From the NCBI RefSeq assembly GCF_014805685.1, contig NC_060887.1:15347463-15411462 (forward strand): a DNA stretch of 64,000 nt. The letters are read 5' to 3'. A model generated the notes under the pieces. That model had not been told where the DNA came from. It was given only the letters and a program-made list of their open reading frames with translations, and ran no database searches. Within the stretch, counting starts at the first letter, position 1; every line of letters begins with the position of its first letter. Positions 38,405 to 49,646 of the stretch are shown piece by piece. This DNA is from Silurus meridionalis. Lineage: Eukaryota > Chordata > Actinopteri > Siluriformes > Siluridae. A program made the position numbers and the translations under genes.

Positions 38405-39185
38405 ATACACTACATGGACAAAAGTATTGGGACACCTGACCTTTCCTGCCACATGTGGTTCTTTTCCATTCTGTTACCACAAATCTAGAGGCACACAATT
38501 GTACTTTGTCTTTAGATGTGCTATAATAAAATTTTGCATTCATTTGAATTTGGAAACACAAACCTGTTCCAGCATGGCAATGCCCCTGTGCACAAAGTGA
38601 GCTCCATGAAGATCTGCTTTACATGCTTTGGAGAGGAAGATCTTGAGTGAGCTGCTGTAGAGCTCTGATCTCATCCCTACTGAACACCTGTGGGACAAAC
38701 GTGAGCGCTGACTGCACCCCAGATCTCCTCACTTCACCTACATCAGTACCTTCCTTTACTGACACCCTTATGGCTAAAGAGCAGAAATGTCCACAAGCAC
38801 ACACTACAATCTAGTGGAACATTACATTTTTCTGCTACTGTGCACCTTATTCTGTCACGACAGGTTTTACTGGCGGCGCTATTGCTGTTTGCACTGTTTG
38901 CACCAGTTGCACACATGCACTTTATGTGGCAAGCATCTTAGTTCTTGGCCCTGTGTTCTTCTGTTCTGTGACTGTTGTTTTATGTTGTTTTATGTAGCAC
39001 CTGTGTTAAGGAGAAATAATGTTTCATTTCACTGTGTACTGCATCAGCTATATATGGTTGAAATGACAATAAAAGATTCTTGACTTGAACATCTTAACAG
39101 AAGAGTGGAGGGAATAATATGTAAATCACTAATCACAGCACACTTATGACCAGGTGACCCAACACTTTGGGCAATAAAGTGTATA
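38405..39185 (+). mobile_element. Tc1-like non-autonomous element, interrupted
   Basis: The left end tacatggacaaaagtattgg and the right end, ending in gggcaataaagtgtata, give imperfect Tc1-type termini. The interior holds the aaacctgttccagcatggc and ctccatgaagatctgc blocks of the same family found at 17328 and 35877. The host block ctagtggaac... agaagagtgg is split by an inserted dispersed repeat at about 38819-39090. Confidence 0.75.
38819..39090 (+). mobile_element. Dispersed retroelement-like 3' end inserted in Tc1 copy
   Basis: The sequence ends with tatatggttgaaatgacaat, aaaagattc and a ttgacttgaac tail, matching inverted the repeat end at 26708. It lies between two blocks that are contiguous in other copies of the surrounding Tc1 family, so it inserted after that element. 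The clade is not assigned. Confidence 0.65.
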
Positions 39186-39499
39186 CATCCAGATCTTCTG
39201 CCAGCCAGACCTACTAAATCTTCTGGCAAATTCCACCTGCTGTTAGATTCAACCAGCTGAATTACCTGGAACCAACAACCCATGACCAAATAACCTGGAC
39301 CCAATAACAACGAGCTCGACAACTCAAATCTCATCTAAACCAATCCAGAGTGTCTCCCAATCAAACCTGACCCACAGCCAGAAATCAACACCAAACCCCA
39401 ACACACAGCAGCCTAAAGAGCTCAAAGCTCTCTCTTCTAACACAGGCTTAGAAACTTGTGTAAAAAAAGATCCAGATCCAGCAAGGTTCTGCTGTACAC
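39186..39499. other. Intronic sequence, nothing recognised
   Basis: CCA/ACC-rich unique sequence without recognisable feature. Confidence 0.4.
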
Positions 39500-39850
39500 T
39501 GCGTTATCCTCATTCACCTCTTACAGGAATGTTATCAGATTCCTGAAACGAGTAGCCAATTAGTCCCGATTCGACTTCGGCGATGTGGTTCATTTGAAAT
39601 AAATTGTCTGTAGCATGAATGAAAACGATTAAAAGATTTCGTTTGTCCTAATGAGGAAGTGCTACACAAGAGTTCCTAAAAATCACAAAAGGTTTCATGC
39701 GGAACAGGTTTAAAATCCTAAACGAGTCCAAAACATACAACCAGATCGAGAAAAATACATTCCAGCCTTCTGCATAGATCTGCAGCTAATTAGAGAATTA
39801 TGTAATATGCCTGATGAAAATAGAAATGAAAAGCGGAGAGTAGAGATGCG
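39500..39850. promoter_or_regulatory. Candidate intronic enhancer near cdkal1 exon
   Basis: Non-repetitive block with homeodomain-like words cagctaattagagaattatg (about 39783) and gattaaaagatttcg (about 39628) and catttgaaataaattg (about 39592). It lies about 0.8 kb downstream, in gene sense, of the second coding exon of cdkal1. The regulatory role is inferred from motif content only. Confidence 0.28.
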
Positions 39851-40391
39851 CAAACTCTTGATTTGACCGAGCATGCAGCATACGAGAAGAGGAGGAAAAG
39901 AGGGGGTATCGTTGATACAAATCTTAATTTCTAATTTAACAAATTGTTAATAGTTTAAAGCTGCTAAATCTTTAGCAGTATCTCCCTCTGTGTGTGCATA
40001 CTTTTGAACAAGCGTGAACTGAGAAGCAGACAAACGGATTCTTGAATACTTTGTCAGTAAGCCACCTGTTTTTTTTTTAAATGAGGAAAAGCTTCATGAG
40101 TCTCATTAAAAGTCAGTAAAAATAAAGTATATGGCTGTACGACTTATAGACCGAATAACTGTATTAAACATTGAACTCTAATATACTATAAATTAGATCG
40201 TTCTATGATTTTATTTGTACTATACGGTACAGTGAACTTGTAAAACTCTGAAAATAAAACAGCTAGAGGTAAGCAGATTACAGAGTAATATTTTATATTT
40301 ATTTACAATCTGGCACAATGGAACATATAACCAACATCCCTCAGTCGAGTTTGATTTTTGGCCCTTCATAGAAAAATGTTTGTTCCTCTAT
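39851..40391. other. AT-rich intronic sequence
   Basis: No gene or mobile element was recognised. A poly-T run lies near 40071. Confidence 0.4.
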
Positions 40392-40397
40392 AAAAAA

Positions 40398-40428
<31 letters not shown>

Positions 40429-40430
40429 AC
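40392..40430 (+). repeat. (AAAT)n microsatellite
   Basis: About nine aaat or ataa units. Confidence 0.95.
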
Positions 40431-40605
40431 AACAAAAAAGGGAACTTACTGCCATCTAGTGTCTACTTTATGAATCTACCGATTATAAAAAAAATACATG
40501 AATTTGATTTATTTCCACTACAAATTGTAATTGTCTTTAAGCTGGTGGATAATTTGTTTCTTCGCTGATTCGGTGTGCATGTGCATGCATGTGTGTGAAA
40601 GATAC

Positions 40606-40718
40606 CTGTCATCTTATAGCCGCTTGCAGCCAATTGTCCGGCCATGTATTCTCCGTCTGAGCTGTTATGTGAGCAGCCCCACGTCCTTAACCACACTTTC
40701 TGTGTGCCAGGAATCACA
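40606..40718 (-). CDS. cdkal1: cdkal1, second coding exon
   Basis: CDKAL1 is a radical-SAM methylthiotransferase that adds a methylthio group to t6A37 of lysine tRNA and is anchored in the ER membrane. This 113-nt exon has an acceptor after a long pyrimidine run (ctctgggtag) and a donor CAG/gtatct. The first base completes a Ser codon with the AG left by the upstream exon. Then follow [18 protein letters not shown] and [17 protein letters not shown], nearly identical to human CDKAL1 in my recollection. The Cys of TWGC is the first Fe-S ligand of the MTTase N-terminal domain. The exon ends in phase 1, as expected for a following Glu codon. The next exon was not found in this window. Confidence 0.93.
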
Positions 40719-42365
40719 CTACCCAGAGAAAAAAAAAAAAAACACACACAAACATCACACATGATAAGAAACACCTTCTGTTATTTTCAAACCTGATGCT
40801 CCCAAAACTCCACATTTGATCTCTCAACATTACAAAAAAAAAAAGAAAAGAAACTGAGGTAAATGCAATCATGTCATCTATGTGTTCAACATTTTTAGAA
40901 TTTCAAACCTAAAAAAAAACTGTCAGCTTGCTGCATTTCTCTGTTCTATTTTTTTATAGCGTTTGTCTACTACAACAGTAAACTTTTCAAACGTGATTTA
41001 TTGTGGCTTTACTGCATTCAAATGCTTGGTTTTAATGTTTGTATATTTAATTAATGCATATATAATGTAATTATTATACAAAATGTTATTAATTATATAT
41101 TATAGATGCTTATATCTTCACAAATGAACTAAATATACTTTGTATTAACATTTTTTGTTAAAAGTGTTATATTTTATAAAGCTTTTTTAAGCATGGTTGT
41201 CAACTTGCCATCTGCAAAATACAATACAAATGATTTACACAAATTGCTTCACCTTTCATACTCAAATGCTCTTTGTTTGTTTTGTTTTTTACAGATAGAA
41301 ACAATCCAGCATGAGTGAATTTGTATAAAGGAGAAATTCCCCATGCACTTCTCAACAAGCAGCACTATAAGCTTTAAAATGTCTTAAATAAGGATAATTT
41401 CAATATGTGGCTTTTGCATTTTTAAGTACACTTGTATACATCAATATAGTTTTATATATTTAAAATAAGCAAGACATCAAATTAAATGAAGTATTTTTTC
41501 TCCATTAATCGAGAAAATATAATTGTCTGATTATTTAATTATCGTTATTTGCAGCCCTATATATAAAATAATAAAGAATAAGATCTAATAACTGAAAAAT
41601 ATTTTCCAACAAATACTTTAAGTGGGTTAATTCTAACTGAGGCCACTGACAATTTTAAACATATACAGTATATATTATTTTAATCTGATTGTCTTTTTAG
41701 TAAAGGAAAGGAAAGATGACGTGTAGCGTTATAGCCACTAGATGGAGACAAAGAGCTTCTACCCTTAACATTTACAAATACTAAATTAACTTTAAATACG
41801 TATTAAAAATTATCATTAATTGAAATTTAACTACTTTATTATTACCTACAATATAACATTCATGTTGCTCCTAAATATTTTAAATTTTCTTACTAATATT
41901 AGTTTTTTTATAACATATTTACAGAACGATTATAATAATGTTTAATTATATAAGTATCTATAATTATCATATGTAAAAATAATACAAGGTCTAAAAAAAT
42001 GTAAGCCAGAGAAACCGATTTACTGTCTTTGTTTTACCAATTGCTCAAAAAAAATTAACTATATAAAATCTGTTGCTTTAATGTATCTTAATCTGATTAT
42101 GATTTTTTTTAAATGTCTAATATAATCATAACATCCATATTTTTATCAATTGTAGAAATTAACTTTTAGAAATGGACAAACATTTATTGAAAGGTACACT
42201 TTTGTACTCCTGTTTGTTGTGCGTTTATTTTATTAAAAACTGTGTTTACTGCATTGTGCTGAAGCAGTGTGTTAATAACTGTGAATCACAAGAACACCTA
42301 TTATTTCTACATGATGTTTTAAACAGCTTTACAGAATATAAACATTGAAGAAAGACTAAACTAAA
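40719..42365. other. cdkal1 intron between coding exons, AT-rich part
   Basis: Very AT-rich sequence with many TATAAT- and ATTATT-like words. No gene or transposon end was recognised until the L2 LINE at 42366. Confidence 0.6.
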
Positions 42366-43119
42366 AAAAATTTAGGGGTGATATTTGACACCAATTTAAC
42401 ATTTGACCATCATGTTCGTAGCACTGTCAAAGCGTCATTTTTTCATCTCAGAAACACTGGCAAATTACGTCCCATGCTGACTTTCTCTGTTGCTGAAAAA
42501 TTGATCAACACATTTGTATTTTCATGTTTAGACTACTGTACTGCTTTGCTGGCTGGAGTTCCTAAAGCTACCCTAAGTAAATTACAGTTGGTACAAAATT
42601 CTGCTGCTAGAATTCTGACTGGGACCAGTGCAAGGGAACACATCACACCTATCCTGGAAAAATTGCACTGGCTTCCAGTTAGTTTTCGTATTGAGTTTAA
42701 AATTCTCATGCTCACCTATAAAGGCCTTGAATAATCTGGCCCCTCAATATTTATGTGAGCTGTTAACCCCCTACACACCTTCACGTGCTCTACGGTCCTC
42801 TGAAGCTGGTCTTCTCACTGCCCAAAAAACACGGCTAAAAACTGTGGGTGATCGGGCTTTTTCTTCTTTGGCTCCTAAACTGTGGAATTCCCTGCCCTCA
42901 GAGATCAGGAATGCAGAATCCCTGGGTGTTTTTAAATCCCATCTTAAAACGTACTTTTTTAGGGTAGCTTTTATGTGACTTCTTTGTCTGTTATTTATTG
43001 AGTTTTTATTTTTTGTATAGTTAGTTTTAGTGTTTGTATTATTATGTGTATCTTTTAATTTTATCTGTTATGTCAAGCGCTTTGAGAAACTCCTTTTAAA
43101 GGAGCTATACAAAATAAAG

Positions 43120-43152
<33 letters not shown>
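42366..43152 (+). mobile_element. L2-like LINE, 5'-truncated, with (ATT)n tail
   Basis: The plus strand encodes the C-terminal region of an L2-type ORF2: NLGVIFDTNLTFDHH, then SCLDYCTALLAGVPKATLSK, ARILTGTSAREHITPIL and LHWLPVSFRIEFKILMLTYK. A single frameshift at about 42727 separates these from LAPQYLCELLTPY and APKLWNSLPSEIR, which continue to the stop at 42978. A short 3' UTR ends tatacaaaataaagg and about ten ATT units. It lies in the first coding intron of cdkal1, antisense to the gene. Confidence 0.92.
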
Positions 43153-43154
<2 letters not shown>

Positions 43155-43187
43155 GTGAATTGTGTCTTGTGTGTCTCGTCTCCTCAC

Positions 43188-43354
43188 CTGTCCACCTGCA
43201 GCTCCTCGTTGGCTGCGACGTTTTTGCGTTTTCTCACTCGGGGAATGACGGACTGTCTGCCGCTGGAGCGCTGAAGCTGTAAAGGAGCCGAATCGCTGGA
43301 GGACACCATGTCCTCAATATCATCAATTACAGAGGCACAGGCAGAGGACATGAT
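43188..43354 (-). CDS. cdkal1: cdkal1, first coding exon (start codon)
   Basis: The exon begins after a good acceptor (tgtgtattttgcag) with three untranslated bases and an ATG at 43351-43349. It encodes 54 residues plus two bases and ends in gtggacag/gtgagg. The protein starts MSSACASVIDDIEDMVSSSD and continues to a basic stretch VIPRVRKRKN. This matches the CDKAL1 N-terminus, where a DDIED(I/M)V motif and a VxPRVRRR-like basic patch precede the MTTase domain. Codon phase joins perfectly to the exon at 40718. The short N-terminal tail is poorly conserved in the family except for these two motifs. Confidence 0.92.
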
Positions 43355-43411
43355 CTGCAAAATACACACATAGAAAGAGATGTCAGCATGAAAATATTAT
43401 ATATTAATCAC

Positions 43412-43413
<2 letters not shown>

Positions 43414-43452
<39 letters not shown>
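43414..43452 (+). repeat. (CA)n microsatellite in cdkal1 intron 1
   Basis: About 19 CA units, roughly 60 bp upstream, in gene sense, of the first coding exon. Confidence 0.96.
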
Positions 43453-43454
<2 letters not shown>

Positions 43455-44203
43455 GGGTTTGTGTAAATGAAATAACATTAATTATCTATTTATAATTATA
43501 CAATAGACACTCATACATACAGAGTATGACATTAAACATTAAAAAATAGAATATAAAGATTTAAAAAAGTAAAATAAAAAAAAAATGTATAGAAAAGTAT
43601 AGAAAAATATATGTATATACATGAATTCTAGACCGGTATGGATGCATATGGCAGATATTGACAGTACAAATTAAAGTGATTTAGTGATTGTTCTTAAAGT
43701 GTCCATGTGCAGGATGGTGTGGTATAAAGTGACACTGTGCTGTGAAGTGTCATAATAGTACAAAAGTGAAGCACAAAATAATTGACAAAATAGTAAAATA
43801 ATTAACAATATTGTACATTGTTTAAACAACTAAAATACTTTTTTTAAACTAATTTATAAATAATAAATATTAGTGCAGGTGAACATTTTAGAAATAAATA
43901 GAATAAAAAGATTTGTATTTAATAATAACTATTTTAATGCAGTTTGCTCTAATATTCAGCATCACATCTCTTAATCTAAACTAAACAGGTCTGGATTTGA
44001 AATATTATGGTAATAATACTTTTTCTCTACGATTTGCACATCACATTAACACACTGTTTAAAAGCTGATTGAGCCTCAAGTTAAAACAAAGCGTTTAAAA
44101 AGTACTCTAGTGCTAAATTCTTCTTAGCTAACAGGCTAATCTAGCTAGCCTAGCTGGAGCCACATGTGTGCTTAAAATAAACTGGCAAAACATAAACGCT
44201 TAC
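43453..44203. other. Presumed cdkal1 first intron
   Basis: AT-rich sequence without recognisable repeat ends or coding frames, between the candidate non-coding exon 1 and the first coding exon. Confidence 0.45.
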
Positions 44204-44460
44204 TTTAAAAGTCAGTGCCCGCGTCGTTTTAATTCAAATAAAATCCCGCTATAAAATTCACCAAAAAGCGTCTCAAAGATACAAGTTTATAACCGTTTAG
44301 CCGAGTTTAGTTTGCTTCTCTTAAAGACTCCATGCTGGATAAACACTGGAGCTAGATCCTGATCAGTGAGCTAGGGCACTGAATATGTACACTACATAGG
44401 GGAGAAAGTAGTGAGTTCTTGCGGGTAGTGTAGTGCACTACAGAGCAACAATGATACTGT
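44204..44460 (-). promoter_or_regulatory. cdkal1: Candidate cdkal1 exon 1 and promoter
   Basis: On the minus strand a donor-like word, cttttaaa/gtaagc, ends at 44204 after a small CpG-containing segment (aaaacgacgcgggc). Upstream lies tgtagtgcactacactaccc together with ttctcccctatgtagtgtac, words I associate with fish housekeeping promoters. Since the first coding exon starts with an acceptor only three bases before the ATG, a non-coding first exon must exist, and this is the best nearby candidate. The exact start site is unknown. Confidence 0.4.
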
Positions 44461-44545
44461 TTTGTAATCGAGCCGCAATATGACGCGAAATAATATGAGT
44501 ACGGCATATGCGTTGGGACAAAGTTAACACATTTTCAAACACCAC

Positions 44546-44550
<5 letters not shown>

Positions 44551-44587
<37 letters not shown>

Positions 44588-44600
44588 GGTGGGTGGGTGT
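44551..44600 (+). repeat. (GT)n(GGTG)n compound microsatellite upstream of cdkal1
   Basis: About 15 GT units are followed by five ggtg-type units. It lies just upstream of the candidate cdkal1 promoter. Confidence 0.95.
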
Positions 44601-44763
44601 TTATTTTTTATTTTTATAATTACGTTAAAGCATGGTTGAAAAGCAATGTGTGACAATTCATAGAATTTTTATTTATTATTACTTTTGTCAGATTAAAGTT
44701 TTTTCTGTAACCATTGTGAGTTTTTCTTTCATTGACTGAAGTGTAGCTACAATTTTTGTTTGT

Positions 44764-45640
44764 ATAACCCCTATCATTGGGGTGGCACAAGCTAGTGCAA
44801 TCTTAGTGCCGGTCCAAAGCCCGGATATATGGGGAGGGTTGCGTTAGGAAGGGCATCCAGCGTAAAACATGCAGCAAATTAAATATGGTCGATCACGAAA
44901 GAGAATTTCATATTGGATCGTTCAAGGCCCGGGTTACCAACGACCGCCACAAATATCGTTAGCCAACAGGCTACCGGTGAGGTAGTAAGGAGGAAGTGAG
45001 AGCAGCGATTGAGAGGATGAAGAGTGGAAAGTCTGTTGGACCAGATGACATACCGGTAGAAGCATGGAGATGTTTAGGAGAGATGGCAGTGGAGTTTTTA
45101 ACAACATTGTTTAACAGGATTAACAGAGGATGCCTGAGGAATGGAGAAGGAGTGTGCTGGTACTGATCTTTAGGGAGATATGCAGACCTGCAGTAACTAC
45201 AGGGGAATTATGTTGATCAGTCACACCATGAAGTTATGGAAAAGAGTAGTGGAAGCCAGGCTGAGAGAAGAGGTGACCATCTGTGAGCAACAGTATGGTT
45301 TTATGCCGAGGAAGAGCACCACAGATGCATTATTTGCTTTGAGAATGTTGATGGAGAAGTTTAGAGAAGGTCAGAAGGAGTTACATTGTGTGTTTGTGGA
45401 TTTAGAGAAAGCGTATGACAGAGTGCCAAGAGAGGAGTTGTGGTATTGTATGAGGAAGTCAGGTGTGTCAGAGAAGTATGTGAGGGTGGGACATGTATGA
45501 GGACAGTGTGACAGCAGTGAAGTGTGCAGTGGGAACGACAGACTGGTTCAAGGTGAAGGTTGGACTGCATCAAAGATCAGCTCTGAGCCCTTTTCTGTTT
45601 GCAGTAGTGATTGACAAGTTGACTGACGAGGTCAGACAAC
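44764..45640 (+). mobile_element. RTE-like LINE, internally deleted, no 3' tail
   Basis: The left part (ggtggcacaagctagtgcaa, then aggaagggcatccagcg) is the 5' leader of a common fish LINE. It joins abruptly to the reverse transcriptase region. There the plus strand reads SVGPDDIPVEAWRCLGEMAV, then GFMPRKSTTDALFALRMLM and VFVDLEKAYDRVPREELWY, which holds the motif-A Asp. A frameshift at about 45487 leads to LHQRSALSPFLFAVVIDKLT. The frame is broken earlier too. The 3' end is missing: it stops at 45640 exactly where an inverted repeat begins. Confidence 0.85.
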
Positions 45641-45927
45641 AATAGTGCCACTATTATTTACTTATACTTGTAAAAAAAATTACAAACATCTCATTAAGAT
45701 TCATAATTTCATAATCTTAAACATTGTTAAAGAATAATGATCAACAAAAAGCCTGCTTAACAATAACAAGAGGAGGAAAAATATGGTCCTTATGGTATAA
45801 TTTCAGATTATATAAAGAAAATATTAAAAAAGAACTTTGACACTTTGCCATGATGTATCCAGAAACTGTAGAGTTGTTAAAGAAGTTGTTGCTTACATTT
45901 AGTTGTAAAACAATGGAATGTTTCTGT
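45641..45927 (-). repeat. Inverted repeat copy A (partner at 60288-60548)
   Basis: The reverse complement of this segment aligns through nearly its whole length with 60288-60548, including ccattgttttacaactaaatg, cagtttctggataca and gtcaaagttcttttttaatatt. Agreement looks to be around 90 percent by eye, with a few small indels. The partner lies just upstream of the GTPase pseudogene. It may be a duplicated flank or an unclassified dispersed repeat. Confidence 0.85.
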
Positions 45928-46417
45928 CAGAGGAAAAAGCCGAATATATATATATAATGAATATATTGATACAAAGCAAATAAAAAAATGTGTTAGCTAA
46001 AAAATTATTAGCTAATGAATGTATCCTGGCTGAACATCCACCATATAGAAAACAATCAGGGTAAAGATGATGATGATCATGTGATCAGGAATGTCTCTCT
46101 TTTCAGTCATGTTTACATCTCTGACTCCCCTGTCTCATCCAAGTTAACCCCATACTGTTTGTTGCCTTTTGTCTTGCTCATTGTTATCTTCATAAACCAG
46201 TCTACATCTGTGGTGTGTGATAACAGGAAATAAAACACCAGTAGATTGAAAAATCTGCACAACAACAGGAATTTGGTTGATGACACTGAAAGCAGTGCGC
46301 AATGAGAAGGAAAGATATTGACATTTCACCAAATAAATTCAAACTAAAAGTAACCTGTTCTGAAAACGTAAGAAGTAGAAAGTACAGATATTTGTGTAAA
46401 AATGTATGAGCCAAAGC
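45928..46417. other. Intergenic sequence, nothing recognised
   Basis: AT-rich unique sequence with a short TA run at about 45946-45956. No coding homology was seen. Confidence 0.4.
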
Positions 46418-46492
46418 AGTGGTGGGCCGTCAGGGCCAGCAATACCTTCTCTGCTGGCCTAAACACTATCAGAAGCACTGACCTACCGTTTG
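46418..46492 (+). mobile_element. Possible hAT-like left end
   Basis: The word cagtggtgggccgtcagggc, followed by cagcaataccttctctgctgg, is the left end of a dispersed fish element with a hAT-like CAGTGG start, as far as I recall. The homology then breaks at about 46492, and no right end or target duplication was identified. Confidence 0.35.
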
Positions 46493-47958
46493 TCATGAAA
46501 CACTAGACGGCAGAAACCGGGAGTAAAACAAGGTGTAGTTTATTTATCTTTGAAGAGAACAAACAAAGTAGATTCAGAAACTGGAGTACAAAAAATTATA
46601 AACTTAGTTGTAGCGAGCTTCACGAGAAGTGTAACGGGGATCACAGGAGAACGCAGGATCAGTAGAAAGTCCGGATGATTTAGGGTAGGTGTACGGTAGA
46701 TCGGACGGCAAGTGAAAGGGGAGAGAGGTGTTTTAAAGGAGATGAATTTAGTTAAAACAGATGCAGATGATTAATAGAAGGGAGAGGCTGAGCGAGAGTG
46801 TTGAACGTTTGAGGGGGGCATGCCTGGAGGTTCTCTTACACATTTACAACCTAAATTCTTATATTTGTTCCATAAAATTGTATTAATTTATTCCCAACAG
46901 TCTATTCTGTCATTTCGTGATGTTTCTCTTGGCTGCACTGCTTCCAGTTTGTATATGTGGATGTTTTAGCTTCTATGTGCTGCCATGTCAATCTAATCTG
47001 CCCAGATCCTTTAAAGCCAGTACTGCTGGTCTTTTCACTATAGTCTCTATTAAAAATATATCTGTTGTTAAGCAGCCAAGCAACTTCTCTTCATTAAAAC
47101 AGGACAGAAAATGCAGGTTGCTTAAATAACCACACTGAGGTGAGCAAGACCGCTTCTGTCTGTAGAGCAGACATTACACTTGTTCTTCATCAATTTGCTT
47201 TGCTATTATGTATATATGCCAAACTGTATGGTTTTTGACAGTGGGCACATCATCCAGAAGTGTAAATGTTTTTAAATGTATATATTTATATAAACTTTAA
47301 AATTACTTACCTGAGGCATTCACATTTTCTCAAATATGTAAGTTCAAATGTGTAAACACAGCTGCATTGTTAGATGCAATCTGCAATATCATGTCAATTT
47401 GACACATCCAGTGTTTTTTACAGTAGCCCAAATTGCAATAATAATAAGCGAGCATGTTTTTTTCTAGATTATTTTAAATGATTAGACCTGTTATGAAAGC
47501 AGTTTTCCTGGAAGCACCAACACATGCCCAATACATTACATGTGTTTTGTTACTGTAACTAATCTGCTTTCGTTGTATTATTGCTGGTAAACGGTGATTT
47601 ACTACATGAGAGCACAACAGGTAGTTGTATGTTTTATTAGTAGTAGTAATAGAATGGTGCTGTTTTAAGGTTATGTAATATATAATAACACAGAAGGGAT
47701 CCTTTATTCTCCTTAATTAACCGGGAGAATATATTTACTGTATTTTGACTGGAAGGAACCATGATGATGATGGTTTATAATAGCGAGTACAGTACAGAAT
47801 ATAAAGCAATGAAAACATAGATAAAAGCTCCTGCTTAAATGTGGAGTAATAGTGGTTGAAGATTAAAAAATCAATAACAAACAAGAAATCTATGGTATCC
47901 AGTGGCAAAAAGTCAACTTTTGTGGTGGCACCAAAAATACTTTCTATTAAAATACATT
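46493..47958. other. Intergenic sequence with possible transposon debris
   Basis: Positions 46493-46850 look foreign to their AT-rich surroundings and may be an insertion into the hAT-like element. No terminal repeats or target duplication could be defined. The rest is AT-rich. The frame at 46917-47129 has no recognisable domain. Confidence 0.35.
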
Positions 47959-47966
47959 ACATAGAA

Positions 47967-48655
47967 CAGGGGTCGTCAACTGGCGGACTCCAGTCCGAAT
48001 CCGGACCGCGAAGCCTTTTCATATAATCAAATTAATATATGCCAAACGCTATTTTCTAATAAAACCAAATTTGTATCAGGCACATCAAGGTGGGCTCAGT
48101 AGAGCTGTTTGGGTTCTACGGCGCCATGGGTCACTACTACAGTTACTATGCTCACTGTTTATACGATCAGACATGCAGTTGAGTGTGCAGTGAAGACAAC
48201 AGAGAGAAATGTGCAAAAGATGAAAATGAGTGAAAAACAATGCCATTCTCAAAAATAAGGAAAGTTGGTGTTTGTGGTCCTGAATGATATTGCTGTTGAT
48301 ATTTTATCAATGCAACATGAAGTATAGAAGAGAGCAATGTTAAACATTAGATACATTTAGTTACGTGTCTATGTTAATAATGTGATGAGATTTCCGTTTT
48401 CTGTTTTTTTAACCAGTGAGGTATTCGTTTCATTACTTATGATCTGTAATCTCAGTTCAGCAGAAACAAAAGCACTTTAGCTTTTCCTTTTATGTATTAA
48501 TATATAATGTGTCCAATAAAACTATTGTCTACACTTAATTCTTTAGTCTGGCAAACATCATCTATTTATGTTTTTAGTTATATAATTGTCCGGACCTCAG
48601 CTGGCAAGGAGGGTTCATTTACTGGACCTCAAGGATTTTTAGTTGAAGACTCCTG
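47967..48655 (+). mobile_element. hAT-type non-autonomous element with perfect 8-bp TSD
   Basis: The termini CAGGGGTCGTCAACT (left) and CAGGAGTCTTCAACT (right, inverted) are flanked by a perfect 8-bp duplication, acatagaa, at 47959-47966 and 48656-48663. Subterminal cggacc and ccggac words repeat near both ends. The 689-bp interior has only a short mutated coding trace near 48215-48300. The perfect duplication suggests a fairly recent insertion. Confidence 0.9.
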
Positions 48656-48814
48656 ACATAGAAAGTCGTCTTTAATGGCACAAAAAAAACACGAATCAAT
48701 AAAATACATTTCATGACTATATCACGAAATGCCATGAGACTGGGATGGAGAGGGAGTGGATCATATAAACACTGAGCATGAGGAATAAATACACTATGTC
48801 ATTACTGTGCAGAG

Positions 48815-48965
48815 AAACCAAGGGGCAATTTAGCACTACACATTTAAGCATATGTTATTTGGAGGTGGGAGAAAACAGAAGAACCTAGAAAAACCTACAT
48901 GGAAATGGGAGCTCAAGATCAAATCAAGAACCGTGGAGCTGCAAGGCAGTGATGCTACCTCTATA
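48815..48965 (+). repeat. Fish dispersed repeat (SINE-like core)
   Basis: The words ggggcaatttagc, ttatttggaggtgggagaaa and gagctgcaaggcagtgatgc occur in the order typical of a widely dispersed actinopterygian repeat. No A/B boxes or tail were defined, so the class is uncertain. Confidence 0.5.
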
Positions 48966-49606
48966 ATTTGTTTCTGAAACATGAGAAACACCACATTCTC
49001 ACTTTTTAGCAATAAAACTAACTGCTTACATTTATTGCATTACAAGCAAATGCGTTTATTGATTAGTAAACTGAAAGGTAAGTTAGAAAATAATGTTTAA
49101 CAGTGCAAGTTGTGGCCTGAAAGGTATACAAGATATATCAAATACTCAGTGTAGATTTGTTTCCTTATTTCAACAAAACATTTACATTTACACTACACAC
49201 TTACTGATATTGATTCAGTAGGTCAAGGACTTGGAGTACAATCAGTGCAAAAATAATTTTTAGCAAAATAAAAAACACTGGAAAAAGGGTATAATACATT
49301 TTTTTTCATTATGAATAACAAAAACACAATAATTAACAGTAAACAGCAAACATTATTTATCACTGATTCCAAACAAGTCAAGCAATAGCAAACTGTTTAA
49401 AACATTAAAATGAAATAAGATTAAACAAAAATAATAAAGTAAAGAAAGAAATAAGGCTTCAGAATCAAAACTGTACATACATTGTTAATCTGGTGACCCT
49501 CATCTGGTATTACTGAGTCAGTGTCTACTTAAAATAAAAACAAACAGTACCATTCAAATTGTATCTTTACTATTTTTAAATGTTTAAATGTTTTCTGTTC
49601 TGTCTT
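48966..49606. other. Downstream flank of GTPase gene
   Basis: AT-rich sequence without recognisable features apart from the polyadenylation signal listed separately. Confidence 0.5.
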
Positions 49607-49612
49607 TTTATT
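49607..49612 (-). terminator. Polyadenylation signal AATAAA of GTPase gene
   Basis: On the minus strand an exact AATAAA hexamer lies 34 bp after the stop codon of the GTPase gene. This is close but acceptable for a vertebrate gene; further signals could exist downstream. Confidence 0.55.
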
Positions 49613-49646
49613 TACAGCAGTTTTGGAACATTCCTGCGTGGAATAT

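Noticed and set aside
46493..46850. Possible solo LTR (tgtcatg... to ...cttaca)
   Set aside because: TG/CA ends are present but no matching target duplication, polyadenylation signal or primer-binding site was seen.
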